DNA from: CAYFFO01 sp964342485
Lineage (GTDB): Bacteria; Chloroflexota; Dehalococcoidia; Lucifugimonadales; CAJWER01
Reading direction: 5' to 3'
Length of the DNA: 64,000 nucleotides
Assembly: GCA_964342485.1 (NCBI GenBank)
Contig: CAYFFO010000006.1
Location: 1 to 64,000, forward strand
Both the position numbers and the translations under genes were made by a program. The notes beneath the pieces are model-generated. The model saw only the letters and a program-made list of their open reading frames with translations. It was not told the origin of the DNA and made no database searches. This document shows positions 34,726 through 43,593 of this stretch, one piece after another (within the stretch, counting starts at the first letter, position 1; the number at the start of each line of letters is the position of its first letter).

Positions 34726-35595
34726 CTAAATTTGAGAGTCTTTGAATTTCTGTAGAAGTTTCTTCTGTTGTTCGGTTAGATCTCTCGGAAAGGTTGGTAT
34801 CAATACTACAAAAAGGTCTCCTTTTTCTTCTGGAGATCCTAGTTTTGGCATACCTTTGCCTTTGATACGAATTTTTTGTCCATTTTGACTTTCTTGAGGG
34901 ATCGTTACGCTGATTGTATTATTTAAAGTTACCACTGGTATTTCATCGCCTAGTATTAAGTTAACAAAAGGGATTTTTGCTTCGTAGTAAAGGTCTAATC
35001 CATTTCTCGAGAATCTGTCATCAGGGGTGACAGTTATTTTAAGTAGGATTTCCTCGCTGTCTTTTGGTTTGATTTTTACAATTGAACCAGTATCGACTCC
35101 AGCCGGTATTGTAACTTCTATACGACGATTTTCTTTTTTTGGCGATATTGTTACTATCCTGAGACTGCCATTGTAGGCTTCGTCTAAACTGACATTTACA
35201 GATGTCTCGAGTTTTGCTTTCTTTGGAGTTGGATTTTTTCGGACTGAGTCTCCATTGCTAAATCCCCTAAATAAATCACCAAATCCTCCAAAGTTTTGTT
35301 GTCCAAAGCCATAAGGGTGTTGCTTTTGTTTTTGATATGACCAAGTAGGATGATCCCTATCCATTCGCTCAGCATGTTTCCAGTCATCGCCATATTTATC
35401 GTATGCTTGTCGGCTCTTTGTATTTGCCAACACTTCATATGCCTCGTTTATTTTCTTGAATTTCTTTTCAGCAGAAGGGTTGTTGGTGTTTATATCCGGA
35501 TGGTATTTACGAGCTTGTTGCCTAAATGCTTTACGAATTTCATCTTGGCTAGCGTTCTTCTTGATTTCTAATTCGCCATAGTAGTCTTTTTTCAT
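34726..35595 (-). CDS. DnaJ/CbpA-type co-chaperone
   Basis: A 289-residue J-domain protein. The J domain (residues 2-68) has the HPD motif in KYHPDINTN that stimulates DnaK. A Gly/Phe-poor linker with FGQQNFGGFGDLFRGF follows, then two C-terminal peptide-binding domains (VSLDEAYNGSLRIV, IRIKGKGMPKLGSPEEKGDLFVVL). The CxxCxGxG zinc domain of true DnaJ is missing, so it is the CbpA-like type. DnaK is not in the window. Confidence 0.92.
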   Translation of the reverse strand: MKKDYYGELEIKKNASQDEIRKAFRQQARKYHPDINTNNPSAEKKFKKINEAYEVLANTKSRQAYDKYGDDWKHAERMDRDHPTWSYQKQKQHPYGFGQQNFGGFGDLFRGFSNGDSVRKNPTPKKAKLETSVNVSLDEAYNGSLRIVTISPKKENRRIEVTIPAGVDTGSIVKIKPKDSEEILLKITVTPDDRFSRNGLDLYYEAKIPFVNLILGDEIPVVTLNNTISVTIPQESQNGQKIRIKGKGMPKLGSPEEKGDLFVVLIPTFPRDLTEQQKKLLQKFKDSQI

Positions 35596-35896
35596 TATGG
35601 GATTACCATCCTGATTTTGTAGTTAATTATTCCCATTGTCGATGATTATAATATTTGACGTCCAAGAAATTAACACGAACAGATTAAATGGCTGCAGATC
35701 ATTTTGATTGAGTATTTTTAGAGGAAGTATAACTTTGGTCTAGATTTTATTTTGGTTTCAAATATTATCTATGCAACTGTTGTATGATTTAAGTGAGTAA
35801 AGTTTTATAGAATTAGTTCTATGGAATATTATTTATGGACGTATATTTTTTATTTGTTGATGATTAAAGCATCAAATTTGATAAACTTCAATATAT
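35596..35896. other. Divergent intergenic region between dnaJ-like and pduO-like genes
   Basis: About 300 AT-rich bases with no credible gene. Promoters for both flanking genes are expected here. A TATAAT box on the reverse strand lies near 35645-35655. I found no CIRCE (HrcA) inverted repeat, so I do not propose heat-shock control of the chaperone from this stretch. Confidence 0.5.
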
Positions 35897-36463
35897 ATGA
35901 AACTTTATACAAAATATGGTGATGATGGAGGAACAGGCTTACTTTTTGGGAAGAAGGTTTCTAAGGCAGATTCACGAACGGAAGCGTATGGTTCTTTAGA
36001 TAGTGCTATTTCTGCAATGGGTCTTGCTAGATCTCTCGTTTCAGACTTGAATGTTAAGGAGATATTGCTTTCATTGCAAATGGAACTTTTCACAGTAGGT
36101 TCGGAATTGGCAACTCCCCCAGCTGACCTAGAGAAGCTTAAAACTCATTATTCAGTCGTTACGCCTGAAATGGTTCAGACTATAGAAGATCATATAGACG
36201 ATTTTAGTGCCAAAGTAAAATTACCAAGAGCTTTTATAGTTCCAGGCGCTTCTCCAGGATCTGGAGCCATGGATTTGGCCAGGAGTTTAGTAAGAACTGC
36301 TGAACGTCGTGCGGTTGGGTTAAAAGATGATGAAGAACTCCCTAATCCAGAAGTTATAAAATACCTTAACCGCCTTTCAGATTTGTTATTTATACTTGCA
36401 AGGTATGAAGATAGAGATTTGCCCGCGGACTTGACCACGGGTGAAAGGGTTTCATTAGGCTGA
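35897..36463 (+). CDS. Cob(I)yrinic acid a,c-diamide adenosyltransferase, PduO type
   Basis: The enzyme moves the adenosyl group of ATP to cob(I)alamin, giving coenzyme B12. The 188-residue four-helix protein has the PduO signatures: N-terminal YTKYGDDGGTGLLFGKKVSKADSRTEAYGSLDS (ATP loop) and, later, LARSLVRTAERRAVGL and YLNRLSDLLFILAR. It may serve an adenosylcobalamin mutase encoded elsewhere. It precedes the korAB unit but an inverted repeat and a promoter lie between. Confidence 0.93.
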   Translation: MKLYTKYGDDGGTGLLFGKKVSKADSRTEAYGSLDSAISAMGLARSLVSDLNVKEILLSLQMELFTVGSELATPPADLEKLKTHYSVVTPEMVQTIEDHIDDFSAKVKLPRAFIVPGASPGSGAMDLARSLVRTAERRAVGLKDDEELPNPEVIKYLNRLSDLLFILARYEDRDLPADLTTGERVSLG

Positions 36464-36469
36464 ATTTCA

Positions 36470-36522
36470 ACAATGTATATTGACAATTTATTTGAGCGAT
36501 ATACATTGTAATGATCATTTTT
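36470..36522 (+). terminator. Inverted repeat and probable terminator after the pduO-like gene
   Basis: ACAATGTATAT at 36470-36480 is perfectly complementary to ATATACATTGT at 36499-36509, an 11-base-pair stem with an 18-base loop. Right after it an AATGATCATT palindrome runs into six T. This fits transcription ending between pduO and kor. The long AT-rich stem could also be an operator. Confidence 0.5.
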
Positions 36523-36540
36523 TAACACATACTTAAATTT

Positions 36541-36570
36541 TTGACAGTAGAAGTGTCAAACTGGTATATT
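36541..36570 (+). promoter_or_regulatory. Candidate korAB promoter with overlapping inverted repeat
   Basis: TTGACA (36541-36546) matches the -35 consensus exactly. TATATT at 36565-36570 follows at 18 bases, preceded by TGG (extended -10-like). TTGACA and TGTCAA (36554-36559) form a palindrome with a 7-base spacer over the -35 box, a possible repressor site. The start of transcription would be near 36577, giving a leader of about 125 bases before korA. Confidence 0.5.
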
Positions 36571-36597
36571 TTATAACAATACATCGTTGAAATTTTC

Positions 36598-36698
36598 TCG
36601 CCCGGGTGGTTACTAAAGAGCCTTGACAGGTTCTTGGTCGCTCGGGCGATCGTGTGGGTGAGTATTCCTAATAAATTGTAGGAATTGCTCGGAGGAAT
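36598..36698 (+). promoter_or_regulatory. Structured korA leader with mutually exclusive hairpins at the ribosome-binding site
   Basis: Stem 1 pairs TCGCCCGGG (36598-36606) with CTCGGGCGA (36641-36649), one G-U included. It encloses a second stem, AAGAGCC/GGTTCTT (36616-36622/36629-36635), with a six-base loop TTGACA. Stem 2 pairs ATTCCTA (36664-36670) with TAGGAAT (36679-36685). The same ATTCCT can instead pair with AGGAAT at 36693-36698, which is part of the GGAGGAAT ribosome-binding site. One fold frees and the other hides the site. No known riboswitch class was recognised. Confidence 0.5.
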
Positions 36699-36701
36699 TT
36701 T

Positions 36702-38399
36702 TTGAAGAAGAACGATTTTGTTGTAAGGTTCGCAGGTGAAGGTGGGCAAGGTTTTTTGAGTGCTGCCGTAGGATTTGCAAGCGCAAATACTCAGGCAGGT
36801 TACAATGCCCAGACCTTTGCTACTTTCCCTTCGCAAATAACGGGTGGACCGACCTGGATGCAGGCTAGAATTTCTACTGAACCGATTCTTAGCAGAGGCG
36901 ATTTTTTAGATGTATTAGTAGTTTTTAATGAATCCGCTTATGAAAATCATAAGGACGAAGTAGGTGAAGGTGGAGTTATCCTGTATGACTCAGATGCATT
37001 AAGTCTTGAAAATGATGGAAGGAATTTAGGGATAGCTTTTGACAAACTAGGTAAGACTACTGGAAATGCAAGAGCAGCCAACATGGTAATGATGGGCGCA
37101 CTAGCAGAGCTCGTTGGAATGCCTATGGATGTGCTCGAAGATTTTGTCAGGCTTCGTTGGGGAAATACTGAACGTTATGGTACTCAAATTGTTCCCCAAA
37201 ACATAGAAGCCCTTGGATTAGGTAAAAAAGCAGCTGAAGATAGTGGTTTCAGCTTGGGAGAATTAGCTCCACCAAACAAGCCAGAATATGATCAGCTATT
37301 TACTAATGGCAACCACGCTATTAGTTTAGGAGCTGTACACGCTGGGTTAAATTTATATGTGGGATATCCTATTTCTCCTGCTACTACTGTTCTATTATGG
37401 ATGGAGGAAAATCTTGTAGGTGATGGAAAATTTGTATATCAGGTTAGTTCTGAAATAGAAGCCATTAACGCCATTATTGGAGGCAGTTATGGTGGAGCCA
37501 AGACGATGACAGCAACAGCTGGCCCAGGATTTTCTTTGATGAGTGAGGGTTTAGGTTTTGCTTGGATGGCAGAGATTCCGTGTGTGGTAGTTGATGTACA
37601 AAGGGGAGGGCCTGCAACAGGATTACCTACAAAGACTGAACAGTCTGATTTGTTCTCTGCGATTCATCCAGCTCATGGTGATGTCTCGCTTCCAGTTATA
37701 GCACCTGGAACGGTTGAAGAATGTTTTTATGCGACTGTAGCAGCTTTTAACTGGGCCGAGAGATATCAGGGCCCGGTTATATTGCTGAGTGAGCATTCAC
37801 TGTCCGAAAGAGAACAGAATTTTAAAAAACCTGATTTGGAAAATGTACCAATAGAAAACAGGATTTTATATAAAGATGGCCACGGATACCTTAGATATGA
37901 TGGACCAGATTTGTCTCCTATGCCTATTCCTGGTCGTCCAGGTAGTTATGTTGCTAATGCAAGCGAACATGATCCCATGGGAGACACGACTCATTTACCA
38001 AAACGTCATATAGAAATGACTGAAAGACGTTTTAAGAAACTTGAACTTCTTGAGGATGGATCTTATGAGTCAGAAAACACAGAATCCAAGATCGCCATAA
38101 TGCCCTGGGGAGCTTCCAAGGGTCCTGGTCTTGAAGCTTTTCGACAGTTAGTTGCAAATGGGGATGATATTTCTTGGTATTTCACTATGTATTTGAATCC
38201 ATTGCCATCGGAATTGCTGCAAGAATTGAAGGCCAAAGACTTAGTAATCGTGCCAGAGTTAAATTATCAAGGACAGTTTTCTTCCCATCTTAGATCCTTG
38301 GGAGTAAAAGCTGAATCAATTGTGCAATATACGGGATTACCGTTTAAGGTGATTGATTTAGTAAAATTAATATCTAATCGAATTATTTCAAAAACGTGA
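36702..38399 (+). CDS. korA: 2-oxoacid:acceptor oxidoreductase, fused gamma-alpha subunit
   Basis: With the next gene this forms a CoA-dependent 2-oxoacid (likely 2-oxoglutarate) : ferredoxin oxidoreductase. The 565-residue product has the gamma domain at the N-terminus (VVRFAGEGGQGFLSAAVGFA, FPSQITGGPTWMQARIS), then from about residue 205 the alpha domain (GNHAISLGAVHAGLNLYVGYPISPATT, TATAGPGFSLMSEGLGFAWMAEIPCVVVDVQRGGPATGLPTKTEQSDL). The arrangement is that of the oxygen-tolerant KorAB of mycobacteria. TTG start after GGAGGAAT, under a structured leader. Confidence 0.9.
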   Translation: MKKNDFVVRFAGEGGQGFLSAAVGFASANTQAGYNAQTFATFPSQITGGPTWMQARISTEPILSRGDFLDVLVVFNESAYENHKDEVGEGGVILYDSDALSLENDGRNLGIAFDKLGKTTGNARAANMVMMGALAELVGMPMDVLEDFVRLRWGNTERYGTQIVPQNIEALGLGKKAAEDSGFSLGELAPPNKPEYDQLFTNGNHAISLGAVHAGLNLYVGYPISPATTVLLWMEENLVGDGKFVYQVSSEIEAINAIIGGSYGGAKTMTATAGPGFSLMSEGLGFAWMAEIPCVVVDVQRGGPATGLPTKTEQSDLFSAIHPAHGDVSLPVIAPGTVEECFYATVAAFNWAERYQGPVILLSEHSLSEREQNFKKPDLENVPIENRILYKDGHGYLRYDGPDLSPMPIPGRPGSYVANASEHDPMGDTTHLPKRHIEMTERRFKKLELLEDGSYESENTESKIAIMPWGASKGPGLEAFRQLVANGDDISWYFTMYLNPLPSELLQELKAKDLVIVPELNYQGQFSSHLRSLGVKAESIVQYTGLPFKVIDLVKLISNRIISKT

Positions 38400-38423
38400 T
38401 AGAAAAGAGGCAGGGATTGGACC

Positions 38424-39290
38424 ATGACTGATAAGAATCCAGAATATGATTTTAAATGGTGTCCCGGATGCGGTGATTTTGGAGTTCGACGGGCATTAGA
38501 ACAGGCTGTTGAACAGAGAATTATAGAACGTGAAGAACCCGTGGAAAACAATGTGGTGGTAGCAGGAATTGGTTGTTCTGGCAATATGGTTCACCTTTTA
38601 GAAGGACCTCAACCTTATGGAATACACGGCCTTCATGGTAGATCATTGCCAATTGCTCTTGGTGTAAAAATGGGGCGACAAGATTTGAACGTAATTGTAG
38701 TTGCAGGAGATGGAGATTTCTTAAGTATTGGTATGGAGCATATTGCTCCTCAAGCTCAAAGGAATTTAAATATTTGTGCCGTTGTGATGGACAATGCGGT
38801 TTATGGACTCACAAAAGGCCAGAGCTCTCCTACTGCTCAAGAAGGAATGATCACGAGTTCTACACCTTATGGGAAGCCAGAAGTTAATGTTAATGCACTT
38901 AAATATTATTTAACGGTAGGGGTTTCTTTTGTTGCGTCTGGGATTTCTAATAAGATTAAGGACCTAGCTAATTTGATACATCAGGGTATGGAACATCCTG
39001 GATTTTCTGTGATACATGTTCAGTCACCATGTACCGTATATAACAACACATATGAACAGCTTAAAGGTAACCCTCGTAAAGGGATAGAACCTATGGCCTG
39101 GGCTATACAGGCAAATCATGATAAGAATGATATCGAAGCAGCGGTAGATGTGGTTAATCAAGGTGGAGTGCCATTGGGAGTAATATACGAAGATAAAAAT
39201 TCTATTCCTTTGGAGAATAGGATGGCTGCGATGTTTAGCAAGGCGCATCCAAAAACACCCCAAGAACTAATGGACGCATACTTGGTGTAG
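38424..39290 (+). CDS. korB: 2-oxoacid:acceptor oxidoreductase, beta (TPP-binding) subunit
   Basis: The 288-residue beta subunit carries the iron-sulfur/TPP pattern FKWCPGCGDFGVRRAL at the N-terminus, a GIGCSGNMVHLL block, then the thiamine-diphosphate motif VVAGDGDFLSIGMEHIAP...NICAVVMDNAVYGLTKGQ-SPT. It completes the active site with KorA. It follows korA by 24 bases. Substrate (2-oxoglutarate or pyruvate) is inferred from the KorAB type, not shown. A 7Fe ferredoxin at 61338-61625 is a plausible electron acceptor. Confidence 0.92.
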   Translation: MTDKNPEYDFKWCPGCGDFGVRRALEQAVEQRIIEREEPVENNVVVAGIGCSGNMVHLLEGPQPYGIHGLHGRSLPIALGVKMGRQDLNVIVVAGDGDFLSIGMEHIAPQAQRNLNICAVVMDNAVYGLTKGQSSPTAQEGMITSSTPYGKPEVNVNALKYYLTVGVSFVASGISNKIKDLANLIHQGMEHPGFSVIHVQSPCTVYNNTYEQLKGNPRKGIEPMAWAIQANHDKNDIEAAVDVVNQGGVPLGVIYEDKNSIPLENRMAAMFSKAHPKTPQELMDAYLV

Positions 39291-39353
39291 TCGCTATTTG
39301 AGACATAGCTCTATTGTATTTGTGTGATTAGGTTTGTTTATCAAATATATGTG

Positions 39354-39377
39354 TTTATCATTTTATATATTGATAAA
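39354..39377 (+). terminator. AT-rich hairpin downstream of korB
   Basis: TTTATCA (39354-39360) and TGATAAA (39371-39377) are a perfect 7-base inverted repeat with a 10-base loop, 63 bases after the korB stop. An earlier copy of GTTTATCA at about 39337 makes a small direct repeat. The stem is weak and lacks a T-run, so a factor-independent terminator is only one possibility. Confidence 0.25.
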
Positions 39378-39551
39378 TTCAAGTATCTACTAATGTTACC
39401 AGTCCAGTTTACACCTCTTTTAGATTTAGGGGTATATAGTTATTTTCAGGAGTTTGATGGAACTAATTATTTTAAGTAGATATTGTCATAATTATTCATC
39501 AGATATATGATGTGACGATTTTATGGGATCATTTTTCAAGAGGAAACTTAA

Positions 39552-40499
39552 GTGAAGATACTTACTAGTTTTAATTTAGAATTATCCAAATCACAAATAG
39601 ATCAAATCGAATCTGTTTCTGAAAATGTTGAAGTTTTAATTTCTAATTCTGAAGGCGAAGCCATAGAGTTAATGCCTGATATAGATGTTGTATTTGGCGA
39701 TTTCACGAAGGATATGTTCAAAAACCGAGCAAATCTTCGTTGGGTACAGGCTACCAGTGCAGGAGTGGATCATCTATTAAATGAAGATTTTGTCAAAAGC
39801 GATATTATTATGACTAGCTCCAAGGGTATAGTTGGTAGCCATTTGGCTGATCATGCGATGGCACTTTTATTGTCCTTATCAAGGGGTATTTATTGGGCTA
39901 TACGTAACCCGTCTTGGGATCAAAGAAAGGCTACTACTGAGATGTCATGGGAATTACAAGGGAAAACCATGGGTATAGTAGGATTTGGAGGTACTGGTCA
40001 ACAGTTGGCATTGAGGGCATCTGGATTTGGGATGTCTGTAGTTGCTGTAGATCCGGAAGTACATGAGCATAATACAAAAGTAGAGTGTTGGAAGATGGAT
40101 AAATTCGATAACTTGTTGTCCGTTTCGGATGTGGTAGTGATCTGCGCTCCTTTAACTCCAGCAACTGAAGGTATGTTCGACAGTAAAGCATTCAAAAAAA
40201 TGAAATCTCATGCTGTATTAATAAATGTTACTAGGGGATCTATTGTAAACGAATCGGCACTTGTAGAAGCTCTTGAGAATGGTTTTATCAAAGGAGCCGG
40301 ACTAGATGTGGTTCCTCAGGAACCACTTCCAAACAATCATGTGCTTTGGAATTTGCCTAATGTAATTATAACTCCACATTCAGCTGGTGGCTCTCCACAT
40401 CGCTTGGATAGGTCGGTTGATTTGTTCTGTTCGAATCTTAAGAGTTTAATTGAAAGTAAGCCTCTAGAAAATGTGATTGATAAATCCAAGGGCTACTAA
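39552..40499 (+). CDS. D-2-hydroxyacid dehydrogenase
   Basis: A 315-residue NAD(P)-dependent dehydrogenase. Visible are the WVQATSAGVDHLL segment, the nucleotide loop GKTMGIVGFGGTGQQLALRA near residues 137-156, the VVICAPLTPATEGMF block, the catalytic Arg in INVTRGSIVNESALVEAL, the Glu in DVVPQEPLP and the His in ITPHSAGG. Substrates in this family range from glyoxylate to D-lactate and cannot be assigned. The GTG at 39552 follows AAGAGGAAAC. It converges on ubiX. Confidence 0.88.
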   Translation: MKILTSFNLELSKSQIDQIESVSENVEVLISNSEGEAIELMPDIDVVFGDFTKDMFKNRANLRWVQATSAGVDHLLNEDFVKSDIIMTSSKGIVGSHLADHAMALLLSLSRGIYWAIRNPSWDQRKATTEMSWELQGKTMGIVGFGGTGQQLALRASGFGMSVVAVDPEVHEHNTKVECWKMDKFDNLLSVSDVVVICAPLTPATEGMFDSKAFKKMKSHAVLINVTRGSIVNESALVEALENGFIKGAGLDVVPQEPLPNNHVLWNLPNVIITPHSAGGSPHRLDRSVDLFCSNLKSLIESKPLENVIDKSKGY

Positions 40500-40632
40500 T
40501 CAGCGCTTAGTTCAAATTACAGTATTGTGGCTTCCTTAGACCTGCTGTATCCAAGAACTACTACAATTGTTAGATAGTTATTATTTGTTGTTGTGTCCAA
40601 TATTGGTGTAGTTACTTGAATTTTACTGGCTA

Positions 40633-41247
40633 TCAATCTTGTTCTTTGCCATAGTGATAATTTGGGGGAAGTCTATCAGTGATATTAAGAGACAAGAGTA
40701 TACGCTCTGCTATGAAATCTACTATTTCTTCGACAGTTTTATGCTTTAGGTAGAAGGCAGGATGAGGGGGTATTACAATAGTGCCTAACTTGGCAATGCT
40801 AGCCAGATTTTCAAGATGGATAGCGCTTAGCGGGGTCTCTCTTGGCACTACAATTAAGGTGCGATTTTCTTTAATCGATACATCTGCAGACCTCCTTAAA
40901 AGGTTATCTGACAGACCAGTTGCGATAGCCGAGATTGTACCCATACTACAAGGTACAATCGCCATTCCATGAATTGGGAAAGTGCCGCTTGATATAGGAG
41001 CAGCAAGGTCACCTATTGCGTACTGTGTGAACAAGCCCGTGTCGGACCATCTTTCAATAGTTTCTCCGTATGATTCATCAATTTCTTGTTGCCAAACTTT
41101 GCGTGCTGCAGAAGAAATAGTTGTTATTACAGGCCATTGCAATTTTAGTAATTTTTCTATTGTTACATAAGCGATTATTGATCCGCTTGCTCCTGAAATC
41201 CCAATAATCACGGGTTTTTTCTCGTCGGATTTTGTTGAGTTGATCAT
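40633..41247 (-). CDS. ubiX: Flavin prenyltransferase UbiX
   Basis: UbiX prenylates FMN to make the prFMN cofactor of UbiD. The 204-residue protein has the flavoprotein loop IIGISGASGSIIAYVTIEKL, the PCSMGTISAIATGLSDNLLRRSADVSIKENRTLIVVPRETPLS block that defines the family and the AKLGTIVIPPHPAFY segment. The last gene of a four-gene operon on this strand; its ATG overlaps the ubiA stop by four bases. Its close linkage to ubiD agrees with the shared cofactor. Confidence 0.94.
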   Translation of the reverse strand: MINSTKSDEKKPVIIGISGASGSIIAYVTIEKLLKLQWPVITTISSAARKVWQQEIDESYGETIERWSDTGLFTQYAIGDLAAPISSGTFPIHGMAIVPCSMGTISAIATGLSDNLLRRSADVSIKENRTLIVVPRETPLSAIHLENLASIAKLGTIVIPPHPAFYLKHKTVEEIVDFIAERILLSLNITDRLPPNYHYGKEQD

Positions 41248-42140
41248 AAGATTATAGGTAATCCTATAGCTATTAACATGGTTATAGAAATATAAGCGTT
41301 AATTCTCATAAATGCTATATTTATGCGAGAAAGGTTAGTAGGTGAAATCATCCTGTGTCTGTAAGTCAGTAAAAACATGGTGGCTACGCAACCTATAAAA
41401 TAAAATGCTGAGAGCTCCATTAATAATCCCAACGATATAAGACAAAACACTGATAAAATATCCAGGGCCATAGATATTTTAAATGCTCGTATAATACCAA
41501 ACTTTTGTGCTACTGAATGTAGCCCGTGGTTTATATAAAACTTATGGTCTTGGGTATGGTATAAGATATCAAAACTTGTTGCCCAAGATGCTACAGCGCA
41601 TGAAAGTATAACTGGTTCCCAACTAAGTTTACTGGTCATAGCAATCCACCCTGCACTAGGTGCAATCGCTAAAGTCCAGCCTAGAAAAAAACTGCCGGCC
41701 CAAGTTAGGCGTTTTGCAAATGGGTAGCCTAGCATGTATATAGCACAAAATGGAGCTAGAATAAGGCATAAATTGTTAAGTTTCCATGACGATATTAAGA
41801 ATATTATCAATGCTAATGAAGACAAAACCCATAAATCTCGTGCCCTAAGTAGTTTTTTAGGAATGTGCCGGTTAGCAGTTCTAGGATTAAGTAAGTCAAT
41901 CTTATGGTCAATTATTCTATTAGCAGACATGCCAATTGTTCTAGCACCGATCATTGCCAAAGTTACCCAAATAAAATCGTCATAATTGGGTAAACTTTTA
42001 TGCGATAAAAGCATACCTGAATATGCAAAAGGTAACGCAAAGATACTTTCTTGAAATTTGACTGCATCAAATATCAGAAATCCTTTTCGATATATATCCG
42101 TACATTTTTTTAATATAGTCACAGATTGTATTCGGACCAT
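41244..42140 (-). CDS. UbiA-family prenyltransferase (quinone biosynthesis, MqnP/UbiA-like)
   Basis: The 298-residue membrane protein has about eight hydrophobic segments. The first Asp-rich prenyl-diphosphate site reads GARTIGMSANRIIDHKIDLLNPRTANRHIPKK (NRxxDxxxD), and the second lies near SFDILYHTQDHKF. UbiA proteins attach a polyprenyl chain to an aromatic ring. With UbiX and UbiD alongside, it fits either ubiquinone synthesis or the late steps of futalosine-route menaquinone synthesis (MqnP). Chloroflexota normally use menaquinone, so I favour the second. The gene overlaps ubiD by 22 bases. Confidence 0.85.
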   Translation of the reverse strand: MVRIQSVTILKKCTDIYRKGFLIFDAVKFQESIFALPFAYSGMLLSHKSLPNYDDFIWVTLAMIGARTIGMSANRIIDHKIDLLNPRTANRHIPKKLLRARDLWVLSSLALIIFLISSWKLNNLCLILAPFCAIYMLGYPFAKRLTWAGSFFLGWTLAIAPSAGWIAMTSKLSWEPVILSCAVASWATSFDILYHTQDHKFYINHGLHSVAQKFGIIRAFKISMALDILSVFCLISLGLLMELSAFYFIGCVATMFLLTYRHRMISPTNLSRINIAFMRINAYISITMLIAIGLPIIL

Positions 42141-43573
42141 TGTTGGTCGACTAAGTTTTTGATAGCAGGATCCATAATAATTTCATTTGGCCATTCTTCT
42201 GTCCTGCCTTCGCTCTGGTCTTTGGAAGTAGCATCTATCCCTATCTTAGCTCCAAATTTTGGAGTAGAAGATGCATGGTCTAAGTCGTCTATAGCGCCCT
42301 CCACAATAATAATATCCCTTTTAGGATCAACATTTGCGCCTAGTCTCCATGCAACTTCCGAGTGATCTTGAATGTTTACATGTTCATCAAATATGACTAT
42401 TCCTTTAACCAATGACATTTGTCCTATGCCCCAGAGACCGTACATAACTTTTCTTGCATGCCCAGGGAATTCCTTTTTAATGGATACTAGAACATAGTTT
42501 GTAAATATTCCTTCAGCCGGCATATTCATATCTACAACCTCTGGTAGAGTCATCTGTAATGCTGGAAGCATTATTCGTTCACTTGCTTTTCCCATAAAAA
42601 AGTCTTCACTAGGAGGCCTGCCAACCATTGTGGTTGGATAAATAGGATTTCTACGATGGGTAATAGCTGTAACGTGATATACAGGGTAGTTTTGGGGTAG
42701 TGAATAGTAGCCTGTATGGTCACCAAAAGGGCCTTCTTTTCTTAACTCCCCGGGGATCACATATCCTTCAAGTACAAATTCGGCATTGGCAGGTACATCA
42801 ACATCAATAGTTTTGCATTTCACCATTTCGACCGATTTTTCTCTGATTATTCCAGAAACTGCAAATTCATCAAGATCCGGGGGTAAGGGCATTGAACCAC
42901 TCCAAATAGTAGTTGGATCACCTCCTAGTGCAACTGCGACTTCCATGCGTTCTATTTTGTGGTCAATACCTTTTCTTAGATGGCTAGCTCCAACTTTATG
43001 GGTTTGCCAATGCATACCTGTTGTTGCTGAGTCAAATATTTGCATTCTGTAGATACCAACATTTCGATGACCAGAAATAGGATCTTTACTGATTACAAGG
43101 GGTAGTGTGATGAATTTGCCTGCATCTTCTGGCCAGCATTTCAAAATTGGAAGTTTATTTAAGTCGACCTCAGAGCCAATTAATGTTATTTCTTGACAAA
43201 CTCCTTTTTTAACTAGTTTTGGTTGGGTTTTCGCTATACCTGCTAGATTAGTCAGTGTTCCTAGCTTATCCATCAAGCTTTTTGGAGGATTGTTGATTAG
43301 CCCAAGAATCTTTTTGACTCTAGATACAATTTCATCCGTACTATCTACTCCAAGAGCCCATGCAACCCTTTGATGGGTTCCAAAAAGGTTTATTACTAGA
43401 GGAAATTTAGACCCAAGCACATTTTCGAAAAGCAGTGCAGGTCCTCCAGATTTGACCATTCTATCGGCAATCTCCGTGATTTCCAGCTCACTACTAACCT
43501 GTCTCTCTATTCTGACTAAGTCATTTTTGGTTTCTAAATATCCTATAAATTCGTGGAGGTCTTTGAAGTGCAT
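42119..43573 (-). CDS. ubiD: UbiD-family prenylated-FMN-dependent decarboxylase
   Basis: The 484-residue product begins with HEFIGYLETKNDLVRIERQV and has PALLFENVLGSKFPLVINLFGT and the acidic-Arg-acidic active-site region including VLEGYVIPGELRKEGPFGDHTGYYSLP. UbiD enzymes decarboxylate aromatic or alpha,beta-unsaturated acids with prFMN. UbiX is two genes downstream. In quinone synthesis it would remove the carboxylate of the prenylated aromatic acid. The stop falls within the next gene. Confidence 0.92.
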   Translation of the reverse strand: MHFKDLHEFIGYLETKNDLVRIERQVSSELEITEIADRMVKSGGPALLFENVLGSKFPLVINLFGTHQRVAWALGVDSTDEIVSRVKKILGLINNPPKSLMDKLGTLTNLAGIAKTQPKLVKKGVCQEITLIGSEVDLNKLPILKCWPEDAGKFITLPLVISKDPISGHRNVGIYRMQIFDSATTGMHWQTHKVGASHLRKGIDHKIERMEVAVALGGDPTTIWSGSMPLPPDLDEFAVSGIIREKSVEMVKCKTIDVDVPANAEFVLEGYVIPGELRKEGPFGDHTGYYSLPQNYPVYHVTAITHRRNPIYPTTMVGRPPSEDFFMGKASERIMLPALQMTLPEVVDMNMPAEGIFTNYVLVSIKKEFPGHARKVMYGLWGIGQMSLVKGIVIFDEHVNIQDHSEVAWRLGANVDPKRDIIIVEGAIDDLDHASSTPKFGAKIGIDATSKDQSEGRTEEWPNEIIMDPAIKNLVDQQWSEYNL

Positions 43574-43593
43574 ATTGAGGGAATTTTATCCTT

